From NCBI GenBank assembly GCA_035772735.1, contig JASDFA010000019.1:92626001-92690000 (forward strand): a DNA stretch of 64,000 nt, read 5' to 3'. The first letter of the stretch is position 1, and each line of letters starts with the position of its first letter. This stretch comes from Datura wrightii (lineage: Eukaryota > Streptophyta > Magnoliopsida > Solanales > Solanaceae). The notes beneath the pieces are model-generated. The model was not told where the DNA came from, did no database searches, and saw only the letters and a program-made list of their open reading frames with translations. Below, in pieces: positions 44,083 to 56,620 of this stretch. The translations under genes were made by a program, and so were the position numbers.

Positions 44083-47032
44083 CTCACTCACCAGTAGGCC
44101 TAGACGAGATCAATAGCCGAAGCCATTTCTTCCCCAAGTGTACCCTTTCGATATGGGATGGAACATACATATAAGCATAAAAAGAACAAGGATAAAATAA
44201 TGCTGAAGAAGAGATAAATCATGCATAATGAAAAAAGCTTTTTATAAAAGAATCACCATTTTTCAAAAACTTAGGCTCCTTCTCAAGTTTTAGAAAATCA
44301 TCTTAATTATTCTAGCATCATCATTCAAAAAAATAAGATATAGAAGTCAAACAGAGTATACACCAAGAGAACACACTAGAGACAAGGTTCCCGACATAAC
44401 CTCTAACAAAACTATACAACAGCTAAAAAGATAACTTCCCCAAGGGAGAATGGGGCTCACCAAAAGCTGAACTGAAGTAAGTCTACTGAGTTGCCTAAGG
44501 CTGCATTATTAAACAATGCAATACATGTAATACCCTTGGTAAAAGGGGAATTAGTGCATGGAATTGTACTGAATGTAAGATGATAGAAATGAAATGAAAC
44601 ATATGATACATAGAAGTAAAGAGACTGTTCATAAGAATATACTTAATCATGTAAAGTTCATCATAAAGATTCTAAAGGAAAAACATGCAATTTTCCCTTA
44701 AAATTTGTAGTTCATGTTGAGATCTAAAAATACTATGGAGTTCATGTCATAACCAACTGAGTGTACCATGTGAATATGGTGTTCTATCCCATGACCCAAC
44801 GGGCTAAGCCATCACCACCTCAGGCGAGTAGATGGCCTAACTGATTCAACTTGCTAATAAGATTCTTGAATGTCCTCCACTTTCAGGGAAATAGTCTGGG
44901 GATGCATCCATACTCGGCATGCTCCATTTCTACGTCAACAAATGTAATTTTCAACACTTCATCTTAGTAAGTTATGCTTTTTCGGTTATTTATTTGCTCC
45001 TATTTCTAAAATCATGATATTAAAATAAGCCTTGTGCTCATAATCTAATTTTTATCTATGAAGTTTTATCTTTACAGCTAGGCCTTATCTGGAGGCTTAA
45101 TTTTTGTAGCACATCTTGTCGAAAAGCTCATAATTGATATGCATACTTTAAATCAAGAAGTTAAAACAATTCATAAAATCATGCTCTTAACTGAAAGCTT
45201 ATAATTATTATGCTAAACATCATATGCCAAAACTCAAGAAAAATCATATATAGCCTCGACCAAAAATCTGTGATATTAATCTTAATGGAGAGTCTCAAGA
45301 AATTTCAACAATTTTATATGTTTGACACATAAGGGAAAAATATTCATTTACAACATTTTCATGGATGATCATGGAAAAATTGTAAAAATAGCTCGTTTGA
45401 GAGATTCATGAAATAAATCTTTAACAAGCAAAAACAATAATTGATTAGAAAAATGAGCATTGAATTGAGTTTTGACTAAATAACTAGGTCCATATCATTA
45501 TTTCGGACTCATAGAAATAAGAATGATGAAATTTCAATATCATATGAGAGAATTATGGTTATTTTAGTACAAATTAATATTGCAGATCTTTCTGGTGCAA
45601 TTATATGAATAATAGATGTATTCCTGCTATAATACAAAAGAAATCTAGTCCGAATTATTTCATTTGAAAGGACTTCTAGGACACTAAAATATCATTTGAG
45701 GGATAAATTAATAGGTAATCATGGCATATCACCTATAGTTTATAACTTAAATATATGAATCGTACTTGAATTCATGCTAGATTAAAGGTCAAAATTGGTG
45801 ATTTTCAAGAGGGTTTTTGGTAAAAGAACTACATATTGTTTTAGCTGACTCGTAAGCGATTCTTAATCAAGTTTGGATAGTGAATATGGATTATTTATCC
45901 TTGCAAATATATATTTCCGTTGAGGTATGATTTGTCTACTCCCGACACTGTTAACTAGAAGACTATTTAAACCTAGTATTTATAAATTAGAGAAAATTAT
46001 CAATTTTCTAATAGTTTTCCATAAAGATTGGAATTTTATGATGTATTTGGTATCCTTTTTGAGAGAACTTCATATAGATGTAAATTTTATCGAACTATGA
46101 GCTCATAGACCAAATGAGTGTTATACTCAATATTGGTAAATTGGCAATTAATTTCAAATTTGGGCGATTTTGGTTGCTATCAACTCTATTTTAAAGAGAG
46201 ATAAGATTATAACCTTGATTTTGATTTTTGCTGCTATTCCATCAATTATTTATCAGTATAATATGTAGGTTTGATTGGAAAATTGAGAATTTTAGCCTTC
46301 CATTTATAAAATGGTATATTATGAATTTGTTAGTCGATTAAGACTCGATTTTTGATGAAATTTGATATTTGATACCTATGTTCTATGTATAAGATGATTA
46401 TGAAATGAAATTGTAGCTTTAACCTTGGGGGCTCAGGGTTAATATTTTGGAGCTGGGACAGTAACATAGCAATATGGGTATATATGGACTCATACAGTTA
46501 TGTAGATCATTTTTGAATAGATTGACACCATTCAGAGACTTTAAAGAATATCAAGGTCATTTGTTGATTGTTTTTAGGCTTTAATTTTAAGGCAATCTCA
46601 GACTTTATTAATTCTTATGAAGTATTTATGTTGGTAATTGCTTTATTGATGGAAAATGGGTAACGATATCTCATATAAATGAAATGATGAGCACTTATGT
46701 GGTACCAATTCCATATTATGGGAAATTCTTTAATATTTAACTGATTATGATGATTTATAATATCAAAAGAGGTCGAAAACATGACTAAATGAGCATCTTA
46801 GTTGATTCATGGCAGTATTGATTATTTGGTAGTCATCTCTTCTTATCAATCGTATAACTGATGTAATTGATCTGATGAAATACATTCTTAGTTGTATTTT
46901 GTATATTCCCCATGTTATATTATACTTTCATATTTTTATATGATATCTCATTGATATTATACTTGATAAATGGCATAGATATAACTGCTCAAGACTTGTT
47001 TCTTAATAAAAGTCAGATTGATGTATGGTTAT
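44083..47032. other. Probable - strand Gypsy LTR, then AT-rich DNA of unknown nature
   Basis: From the primer site to roughly 44950 the sequence has the layout of a Gypsy LTR read on the - strand (for example the block 44755-44890 in the place where relatives have their repeat and price-like 'cgggctaag...ggcg' wording). Where this LTR ends is not clear: I found no TGTAAYACC start. About 45000-47032 is very AT-rich, without an open frame over 60 codons or a match elsewhere in the window. Its continuation after the next element is 52579-52851. Confidence 0.4.
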
Positions 47033-49559
47033 TGTAACACCCCGAATAATTTGAGCGAAAAATTCATACTTTTAAGGTAGGAATAAGAGTGACTAATAGG
47101 CTAAGAAGGAAGTTTTATGAGGTATTTGAGTCACTCTATGATCATATTTAATATTGGATGTCGATCAAGTTGTAGAACAAAATTCGAAAAAATGTTATCA
47201 CAAAATTTCCTTCTTGAGATTTCATCAAATTTAGGTCAAATGTCTTGAGGCTTTTCTCCCAATCTATAAGGAGTTAGTGGGTGTGCTACCTAATAAATTT
47301 AAAATCTATGAATCTAGTTTACATCACATTAAACCGTTTGTAAATCCAACTTCGGAGTAGAGAGACATTTGCATTTTCGCGAGACCGTGCAACAGGCACG
47401 TTACAAGGGTCTAAGGCAGTGGAGGGCTTAAATGGTCGATTTTTCTTCATCAAAATTCATTTCCAGAAAGTTTCTTCATGATAAACCTCTCTCTAACTCT
47501 CCCTTAGGTGTTCTAAGTTTTCCTAAGGTAGGAAGCCATGGTTTAACATGATTTGATATCGGGAAGCCGGGAGCTTGGTGTAGTCTGTGGTTTGGTTTCT
47601 TTTCCGGGCTATTGATGGCTGTTTCGTGGTGATACTATTGGTAAGACTTCTTCCTTTGGTTTCCTTGGTTATCTAGGTTGGTTATAGGTGTGTTAACCTC
47701 GTTAGTTTGTTGTCTCAAAGTTTCTACCGTCTAATTCCTATGAATCTTGTCGGGTAAGCTTCATTTGTCTTGTTTTGTTGTTGAGTTGCGTTGGCTGCGT
47801 TTGGAAGAATTTTGGACTGACTTTAGGCAGTAGGTTCATGGTGTTGAAGTCTCAAGTTCAGCTAGGCTTGAAGCTAAGGTATGTTAGGCTTGTCCCACCC
47901 CTTTATCGGCATGAATTCCATAGCCGTTGTTGTCCGTGTTGACATGTGTGTTGGCTTTTTTATGATGGTTGTATTTTTGCTATTATTGAACTCTTGTTCT
48001 GCTATTTATATGGTGATAATTGTTTATTTAAGGTGCTGATTTGGCTGGTGTCTCGGGCTTGATTGCCGAGAATCATAGTCATGTCAAATTTTGAGGCTCG
48101 TGTCGAGAGGCCGTGTGTGAGGCATGTGGTTCTTATAGAAAGTATGTGATGTTTGAGTGAATAAGATTAAGTGATTATATTAGCAAGTTAATGAGGGATT
48201 ATAGTGGTTAATGTCGATGGCTGGAACGATCTTTTATTATATTTGAATCGGCGATCGTGTCGACCGTGTCGATGGAACGTGACCGCCGTGGTGACACTTG
48301 GGCTGATTTGTCCGTGTCCCTTGATGTTAGTGGTAAGTAGAACGGTGTGTGGGATGTTTTTAAAGCTTGAGGATAGACGGGTTAGGATTGTAATCCTTAG
48401 CTTGGTTAGTGGCTTGTCGGTGGGTGGCTAGACATGAAAGAATAGTATTGTGTTGTAATAATCGGGCTGTAGGGTTTGCGAGCCGATTCTCGGCTATTTT
48501 ATCATGTATTATTATTATTGTTGATTCCAGCTGAGGGTTGAGCCCAAGGAGTGAAATGACCTACGGGGTTGAGAATGATGTCCTCCATAGTGTCTAGTTG
48601 AAACAAGATTTGAGAGTGGTCCAACATATCTGAGCCTTCCTAGGATCGCGATTGGTTCTCCCAGATAGATTGAGCTTCGCTAACTATGCGCAGCCGAGAG
48701 AATGTTTGGCAGTGCTTGATTGATGATGTTGATTAATTAGTGTTTACTCTTTATTTGCTTGTCATTACATCGTGGTTGTTGTTTGTGTTATATATTATCT
48801 GATAGCAGTGGATGCTAGATGTTGGCTGGTGTTAGCTGAGACCATTGAGAGGTCTAGAGGCGATGACAGGTGAGTTGGGCTGGCTAGGTGGCGCTGTATT
48901 GTTATTTAGTTTCGAACTTTGCAGGCTTATGGGGGCCAGGTAGGTTCTGTTTGTATGTTTGCTTGTATTTTCCAGGATTATGTGGGCAGGTAGGTTTTAT
49001 GTGTTTACTTAAGTTCATTATATTGATCTCTAATCTTTGTCTTTCAGTTGTTTCTGCCTTTCATGCTTGATACATTATTGTACTGACGCCCTTGTCGGGG
49101 CACTGTATTTGTGCCTACAGGTGATGGTGGGTTGTTAGATCAGGTTCTTGGTTGCTGAGTGGAGTTCCATCAGAGTCGGTGTACTCTAATTCTTTCAGAG
49201 TTTCTAGAGGTTGGTTATGGGTAGTTCGGGTCCCTGTCCCGGATAGTTGATTCCTATCATATTTGTAGAGGCTCGTAGACATTTGTTGTGGGTGTAGTGT
49301 CATTGATATCGGTCAGGTGGGCCATGTTGTATAGTTGTTCTTCCATTCCGTGGCCTTGACGATATATTATATTTATTTTTTCTTGGTTGGTCAAGTGAGC
49401 CAGCTTCAGCTATAGTCTAACATCTTATTCTGATTTTATAGTTGTTGTGTTGTTTAACCTCATCGGTTCTGGCCTTTGTTTTATTTTTGGACATCGGGTA
49501 TGCTCAAATTAGGGGTGGCACCAGGTGCCAGTCACGCCACCCCAGTTTGGGGTGTGACA
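47033..49559 (+). repeat. 5' LTR of the non-autonomous element
   Basis: TGTAACACCCCG start, GGGGTGTGACA end, 2527 bp. It shares its first 12 bases and its end wording with Gypsy chromovirus LTRs but is otherwise a separate family, without the CCACGAGTCGTGG motif cluster. Short open frames such as 48204-48431 begin with GTG rather than ATG and are not taken as genes. Confidence 0.9.
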
Positions 49560-50012
49560 GATTTTGTATTACAGAAGTTCATCCTAGGGAGTCTATGAGC
49601 CGTGTCTAGTAGAGTTTTGTTTATGTGTGCATTACGCAGTGTACTTATAAATAGGAGGCTATAGGACATTTAGGATTGCTATCCTTCTTTCTAGATCGAG
49701 ATAATGCGAGAAGTTGTATATCATAGGAGTCGGGTCTAGACTTAAGTTTGTTGACTTTTGCAGGGATGCTTGTAACATGATGAATTATAGCTAGCCAGTG
49801 GCTAAACATGGCGGCAGGTAAAATTCCTATTTTGATTATGGATATAGTTGTGTCGCGCCTCAACATGGTGCAAGGTTTTGTTGTTTGGAGTTGTTTGTGG
49901 TAGGCTTTTCATGTGGGGCTATGTCGTGTGATATTGTGCTATGTCAGTCATGGAGTTGGAGTCATGCGTGTTGTTCAACATTCGTGGATGAATGTTTCTA
50001 AGGGAGGGATGA
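49560..50012 (+). other. Interior of the non-autonomous element
   Basis: Starts with TTTTGTATTACAGAAG (49562-49577), a decayed Met-tRNA primer site, then a leader like those of Gypsy elements (CCTAGGGAGTCTATGAGCC, TCTAGTAGAGT, TAGGAGGCTATAGGACA). It closes with GTTTCTAAGGGAGGGATGA, the purine tract. No coding motif is found. Confidence 0.8.
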
Positions 50013-52573
50013 TGTAACACCCCGGATAATTAAAGCGAAAATCCGTACTTTTAAGGTAGTACTAAGAGTGACTAATAGTAAGATTGTACATCGATCAAGT
50101 TGTAGAATAAAATTCAGAAAAAAGTTATCGCAAAATTTCCTTCTTGAGATTCCTTGAAATTTAGGTCAAATGTCTTGAGGCTTTTCACCCAATCTATAAG
50201 TAGTTAGGGGGTGTGTGACCTATCAAATTAAACATCTATGAGTCTAGTTTTCAGCTCATTAAACCGTCTATAAATCCAACTTTGGAGCAGAGAGATAGTC
50301 GTATTTTCGCGAGGCCGCGCAAGCAGGCACGTCACAAGGGTCTAAGGCGGTGGAAGGCTATTTAAGCTCCTTTGGTCGGTTGTTCTTCATCCAAATTCAT
50401 TTCTAGCAAGTTTTTTCCTGAGAAACCTCTCTACATCTCCCTTAAGTGTTCTAAGTGTTCCTAAGGTAGGAAGCCATGGTTTAACATGATTTTGATGTCG
50501 GGAAGTCGGGAGCTTGGTGTAGTCCACGGTTTGGTGTCTTTTCCGGGCTGTTGGTGGCTGTTTCGTGGTGATACTATTGGTAAGACTTCTTCCTTTCATT
50601 TCCTTGGTTATCTAGGTTGGTTATAGGTGTGTTAATCCCGTTAGATTGTTGTCTAAGAGTTTCTACCGTCAAATTCCTATGAATCTTGTCAGGTAAGCTT
50701 CATTTGTCTTGTTTTGTTGTTGAGTTGTGGTGGCTGCGTTTTGCAGAATTTTGGACTTCCTTAGGCAGTAGGTTCATGGTGTTGAAGGCTTAAGTTCATC
50801 TAGGCTTGAAGCTAAGGTATGTTAGGCTTGTCCCACCCTTTGTCGGCATGAATTTCATAGCCATTGTTTTCCGTGTTGACATATGTGTTGGCTGTTTTGT
50901 GATGGTTGTGGTTTTGCTATTATTGAACTCTTGTTCTGCTGTTTATATGGTGATAATTTTTTGTTTAAGGTGCTGATTTGGTTGGTGGCTCGGGCTTGAG
51001 TGTGGAGAATCATCGTCATGTCAAATTGTTAGGCTCGTGTCGAGAGGCCGTGTGTGAGGCATGTGGTTCTTATAGCAAGTTATGGGATGTTTGAATGAAT
51101 AAAATTAGGTGATTGTATTGGAAAGTGAATGAGGGATTAGAGTGTTTAAGGTAGATGGCTGGGACGATCTTTTGTTATATTTAAGTCAACCATCGTGTCG
51201 ATGGCACGTGATAGCCATGGTGTCACTTGGGCTGATTTGGCCATGTCCCTTGATGTTAGTTGTAAGTAGAGTGGTGTGTGTGCTATTTGTAAAGCTTGAG
51301 GATAGTCAGGTTAGGATGGTAATCCTTAGCTTGGTTAGTGGCTTTTTAGTGGGCGGCTAGATGTGAAAGAATAGTATTGTATTGTAATAGTCGGGTTATG
51401 GGGTTTGAGAGCCGATTGTGGGCTATTTGAGCATGTAGTATTATTGTTGTTGATTGTGTTTGTATTATGTTTGAGGCCTTGTGGCTTATGGATACTCGAT
51501 GCACATAAGTGTTTCCGGCTGATGGGTTGAGCCCAAGGAGTGAAATGACCTACGGGATTGACAATGATGTCCTCCATAGTGTCGAGTTGAGACATGATTT
51601 GAGAGTGGTCCGACATATCTGAGCCTTCCTGGGATCGCGATTGGTTCTCCCAGATGGATTGAGCTCCGCTAACTATGCACAACCGAGAGAGTGTCCGCAA
51701 GTGCTTGATTAATAATGTTGATTAATTGGTGTTTACTCTTGATTTGCTTCACATTACACTGTGGTTGTTGTTTGTGTTATATATTATCTGATAGCAGTGG
51801 ATGCTAGATGTTGGCTGGTGTTAGTTGAGGCTATTGAGAGGTCTAGAGGCTATGACAGGTGAGTTGGGCCGGCTAGGTGTTGCTGTATTGTTATTTACTT
51901 TTGGACTTGCCAGGCTTATGGGGGCCAGGTAGGTTTTGTTTGTATGTTTGCTTGTACTTGCCTGGCTTATGGGGCTAGGTAGGTTTTATGTATTTACTTA
52001 AGTTCAGTTCTCCTTCTACGATATTTGGTATATCTGTTGATCTCTAATCTTTGTGTTTCAATTGTTTCTGTCTTTCATGCTCGGTACATTATTATACTGA
52101 CACCCTAGTCAGGGCACTGTATTCGTGCCTGAAGGTGATGGTGGGCTGTTAGATTAGGTTCTTGGTTGCTGAGTGGAGTTCCAGCTGAGTTGGTGTGCTC
52201 CAATTCTTTCAGAGTTGCCAGAGGTTGCCTTATGGGTTGTTCAGTGCCCTTTCCCGGACAGTTGATTCCTATTATTTTTAGAGGCTCGTAGACATTTGTT
52301 GTGGGTGTAGTGTCATTGTTATATGCCATGCGGGCCAATTTGTATAGTTGTTCTTCCATAACATGGCCTTGACGGCATATTGTATTTAGTTTTTCTTGGT
52401 TGGTCAGGTTAGCCAGCTTCCGCTATAGTATGTCATCTTATTCTGATTTTATAGTTATTGTGTTGTTTAACCTCATCGATTATGGACTTTCTTTTATTTT
52501 TGGGCATCGGGTATACTCATATCAAGTGTGGCACCAGTTGCCAGTCAAGCCTCCCTAGGTTTGGGGTGTGACA
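50013..52573 (+). repeat. 3' LTR of the non-autonomous element
   Basis: TGTAACACCCCGG start, GGGGTGTGACA end, 2561 bp. It aligns with 47033-49559. Relative to that copy it lacks about 35 bases near 50070 and has about 55 extra bases at 51455-51515 (TATTATGTTTGAGGCCTTG and following). Confidence 0.9.
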
Positions 52574-52578
52574 GTTAT

Positions 52579-52851
52579 AACGTGTAAAGGCTACTTGTTA
52601 GGTAAAGGGAAAATTGATATAAGGTGTGATAGGTAAAAAAGTGGATAGATTTATGTTTAGCAAATAAAGATTGATTCCAAATAGAGGGTCACCTAAGGTA
52701 TTTTCGATAAAGCTTTTCCTATATAAGGTGGATACGTAGACCTCATGAGTCCTCCATTGATACGCCCCCAATCTAGGCCCTAGGCGAGGCCTGCAACCAA
52801 CATCATTTCTGATCCTAACATACCGCTATAACTGACATAAAACTGCAAGCC
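52579..52851. other. Short non-coding spacer
   Basis: It lies between the non-autonomous element and the next Gypsy LTR and is the right-hand continuation of the AT-rich DNA ending at 47032. No gene or repeat signature is seen. Confidence 0.5.
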
Positions 52852-55204
52852 TGTAATACGTGCATAAAATTAGACCCTGGATCAAAAATGGAAGTTGGCT
52901 GAAAACTGGGAAAACGTGCAAAGGACGGACGAAGTAACGACTCGTGGTTGGAAACCATTGGTCGTTGTTAGTACCAATGGTTGGTATGGCACTGACAGTT
53001 GGGGATACCACGAGTCATCCAATGGCTTGTCGTGAGATATGACGACTCGTGGTAACTAGTTGTGGTTTGGGTTGTCAGATTTCCAGTGGACTTGACGGAT
53101 GAGTACCATGACTCATTGGAAGCAACCACGAGTCATGGTGAGGCTCGTGGTAAGGGATGTTTAGGATTTATCAAGGGACTGACAACCGTCAATCCTATGA
53201 CCTGTGAGAAGAAACCACGACTTGTCCTATTGAGTCGCGGCAAGAATCTGAAGTCAGGTATTGGGCAGTGCAGAAAACGAACCGTACCACGAGTCGTGGT
53301 AGCTTCAAACGTCTCGTAGGTACGATCCGTGGCATCGACCAGTGCAGTTTTCAGGGAATTTTCATTATGGGTATTTTCGACTTTTCTATGTTCTAGGGCC
53401 CTAAACTACATCTTTTTATATATTTTTCTAGGCATTATAAGATAGGTTAAGTCCCTCTTGCATAAGCCATTCCCATGCATGCAGATTAAGAGTATTTTAG
53501 AGAGATAAAGCATAGTTTCAAGCTTTTCCCTATCAATTCTCCATTGGGCATCCAAAGAACTCTTGAATCTGATCTTACCCAGGTATGTAGGGTTACAAAT
53601 GGGTTTTTCCGTTCACACCCATGCCCATTCTCTATTAATTTATGAAAATCTATCAAAAATCTCATGGGGTTTTAAATTCAATTTTTGTGAAAATTCTAAT
53701 GTTTTACTACTGGGCTATTATGATTTGTGAATTACATCATATTTTATGAATTTTGATCAGATTTTACAACTACTCTCAATCATAAAATTATTAATTTAGA
53801 TTTCTACTCAATTAAACCTAATTATGATCTATGATGAATTGATGTATGATCTACATTTCAATTGTTGATATTTACAAACCCACCATGATCTATAATATGA
53901 AATAGGAATTTATTCAAATACCCAACATGATTTGATGATTTACAAGCTATATGCATGATATTCAAGAATGCATGAGCCTTATGATTTATGAACTATTGAT
54001 GCTGAAAAGCATATTTTCAAGTTACCCATGTTTAAAAGCATGTTTTCGAATGAATTGAGTATTGTAAAACATGGTAAAGTATTGGGCAATGCCCACATGT
54101 TGAAGAATGACTTACAGTTTATGAAATGGATCTCATGATTTATCATTTATGATGTTTTCCAACTAAAGGGCCTTTGATTCTTGGCTAATCATGTTTTAAT
54201 GAAGATTAATGAATGAAGAATGTTTATTTTATCCATGAATCTTAATGAATGATGGTGTTGATTTACATATGAGCCTAATATGCATGTTTTGGGGAACCAT
54301 GTCTAGCACCAAGCAGCCCAGTGTTCAAAGGATTACGCCGATGTCTCATAACCACGTGCCACCGTGGGTTTATAATGATACATTACAATGGTAATGATCC
54401 CTTCTTTTGTGATATCACATAATGCACGTCCCTCGCCTGGCAAGCCAGGTGCGACTCTGCCCACTTGAGTGAGATAGTTGGGGCATCATGAAAGGCTCTA
54501 CCATGATGGTGTTAATTATGACGATTCCTCCCATTGTTCCACATGTTTTATGCATTGTTATGTTTATGTTATTGGCTCAACTGATGATTCGATAAAGTTT
54601 CTTCATGATTATCAAAATGAATGGTTTTGGAATGATTTGAAAACCTTGAGCCTTATGTTATGTTATGATATTTATGATTGAGCATGATGTCCTGCTCTTA
54701 TGATGTTTTATGAGTTTAATGTAATTTAAATGTCCGTTTTACTTACGTTGCATACTCGGTACATTTCGCGTACTGACCGCATACTTTCTATGTTGTATCG
54801 TTTCATGAACAGGACTTGGTTCTCAAGTTCATCCTAATCCTTAGACCATCTCGGGGTTATTATCAGCTTTATTGGTGAGTTCTCATGTTCCAAGGGTCGT
54901 TTGACTAGACATTTATGTTATCCTATGTTTTAGTTGTTGGCCGGGTTAGTTGGGGGTGTTATCCCATCAACCCATCTTACACAGTAGAGGCTTTTAGATA
55001 GTATGTAGTACTCAGCTTATGTATATGTCCAGTGTTTTCGAATGTTATGATATGTCATGTTATGTTTACGTTTCTGATATTCCTTATGTTCAGTCTTCCG
55101 TTTAAAGTGAATAAAGTTAGATTGCTTATGCCATGGGTTGACTTGGGACCTCTCAGAGTTCCTTGTCTCGTTTTATGATACGAGTCTATGTCCGAGTCAT
55201 GACA
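52852..55204 (+). repeat. 5' LTR of the last Gypsy chromovirus
   Basis: Starts TGTAATACGTG and ends CGAGTCATGACA, 2353 bp. The first 500 bases contain many CCACGAGTCAT/CGACTCGTGG words, including the perfect inverted repeat TACCACGAGTCGTGGTA at 53285-53301. It carries the TGCATACTCGGTACAT...TACTGACCGCATACTTTC block (54749-54792). Confidence 0.9.
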
Positions 55205-55207
55205 AAC

Positions 55208-55220
55208 TTGATATCAGAGC
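55208..55220 (+). other. Primer binding site (Met-tRNA type, changed)
   Basis: TTGATATCAGAGC, three bases after the LTR end. One base differs from the usual TTGGTATCAGAGC. Confidence 0.75.
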
Positions 55221-55389
55221 CATAGGTTTGAAGTGTCCTAGGGTGTTTGAAAGCCGCGTTAAGTAGAGTCTTTTTCATGGGTGTGAAGCGCGCCACACTT
55301 ATTACAAAGAGGATATGAGATGTTTAGGAAATATTCCCATCTTTCATTATCCATGTCGTGTGATGAAAATTCTTTCTATCCTTCTAATA

Positions 55390-56620
55390 ATGAACAGAAG
55401 AAGAAATGGAAACGGTGAAGGCCACAGAGATGGCAAGGATCATGGGCATCAGCAAGCCCCACCTGTTCAGGAGCCCAAGGCACCGAAGGTAGTTTCTCAT
55501 GCAGAGTTTCGGGTGGCTATCCAGATGTTGGCGAAGGCCTTGACCGCTCAGGTCAACCAGCAGGCTATTGTGCATATCCCATAGAATTGAAATGTGAAAG
55601 AGGCCCAGATTAGAGATTTCTTGAGGATGAACCCTCCGGATTCCTTGGGTCCAAAGTGGATGAGGACCCGCATGAGTTTATTGAAAAGATTGTGAAGATC
55701 ACCTAGGTTATAGGGGTGAATGGGGTTGAATGTCGAGAGTTGGCCTCGTATCAGCTGAAAGGGGTCACACATATCTGGTTCAGGCAATGAAGGGACACTA
55801 GGGCCACCGGAGCAGGGCCAGTTACTTGGGAGGAGTTTCAAACGGCGTACCTAAATCTGTTCTTCCCTTGAGAGATGACAGAGTTAAAGGCAGTAGAATT
55901 TGTGAATTTGAAGTAGGGGAGGATGACGGTACAGGAGTATGCTCTTGAGTTCACTCGCTTGTCAAAATATGGCCCAGAATTAGTGGTTGATTAGAGTGAG
56001 CGGGTGAGCTGATTCGTTCATGGTGTGGCGGTTATTTGGATAGAGACTGCAGGACTGCCATGCTTCAACAGGATATGGACTTTCCTCATATAGTGTTGTA
56101 CGCCTAGTAGATGGAGGCAGCTCATGCGAGGGAGAGGGAGGCAAAAAGGGCTTGAACAAATAGCCATGGGTTTACTCATCAGAGATCTGACGGTGGTCAT
56201 CGCCCTCAGTTTCAACAGAGGTCACTAGTTCCAGCACCATCCTCAACAAACATTCCATCCAGACTCAAGGGTGATCAGAAGAGTAGGGCTTCGGGATTGA
56301 GGGACTAGAGGGACACACAGGTGGAGCGTACCTCCCCAGCCTACGGAAAGTGCGGTAAGAGTCATGCCGGGGAGTGTTTGCTCGGCTCAGATATTTGTTA
56401 TGGGTGTGGTAGGTCCGGCCACATGCGCTGAGAATGTCCATTTGCTAGACAGTATGGTGATAAAGGTCGTGCGCAAACCACCAGGACAACAGCAACTCTA
56501 GCACGTTCAGCTCCGCAGGGAGCATCTTCTAGTGGGGGTGGCGGACAACGCCAAAACAGATTCAATGCCCTCACCTCACATCAGGAGCAGGAGACTTCAC
56601 CGAATGTGGTCACTAGTGTG
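55390..56620 (+). pseudogene. gag: Gypsy gag with zinc knuckles
   Basis: The start is the ATG at 55390 (MNRRRNGNGEGH), followed by VSHAEFRVAIQMLAKALTAQ. After a stop at 55582 the frame shifts. RDFLRMNPPD, ELASYQLKGVTHIWF and TVQEYALEFTRLSKY appear in turn. The knuckles near 56338-56435 read YGKCGKSHAGEC (first Cys is Tyr) and CYGCGRSGHMR, a stop, then EC. Confidence 0.8.

Larger units (their letters stand above)
47033..52573 (+). mobile_element. Non-autonomous LTR retrotransposon with giant LTRs and tiny interior
   Basis: Two direct LTRs (47033-49559 and 50013-52573) enclose only 453 bp. The outer flanks are identical, GTTAT at 47028-47032 and 52574-52578. The interior has a primer-site-like start and a purine tract end but no gag or pol. 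It must have been moved by enzymes of an autonomous relative, or be an internally deleted copy that moved as such. The two LTRs differ by scattered substitutions and indels, so the insertion is old. Confidence 0.9.

Noticed and set aside
48204..48431. Similar open frames in both LTRs of the non-autonomous element (48204-48431 and 51142-51360), suggesting a small conserved gene
   Set aside because: Both frames open with GTG, not ATG. They lie at the same place in duplicate LTRs, so their likeness follows from descent. No domain or codon signature supports them.
49115..49303. - strand open frames in both LTRs (49115-49303 and 52105-52359)
   Set aside because: LTR duplicates again, of different lengths and with no motif; chance open frames.
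52900..53345. Repeated CCACGAGTCGTGG words as a CRISPR-like or satellite array
   Set aside because: Spacing is irregular, the words are short and in both orientations, and they sit within LTR ends of a plant genome.
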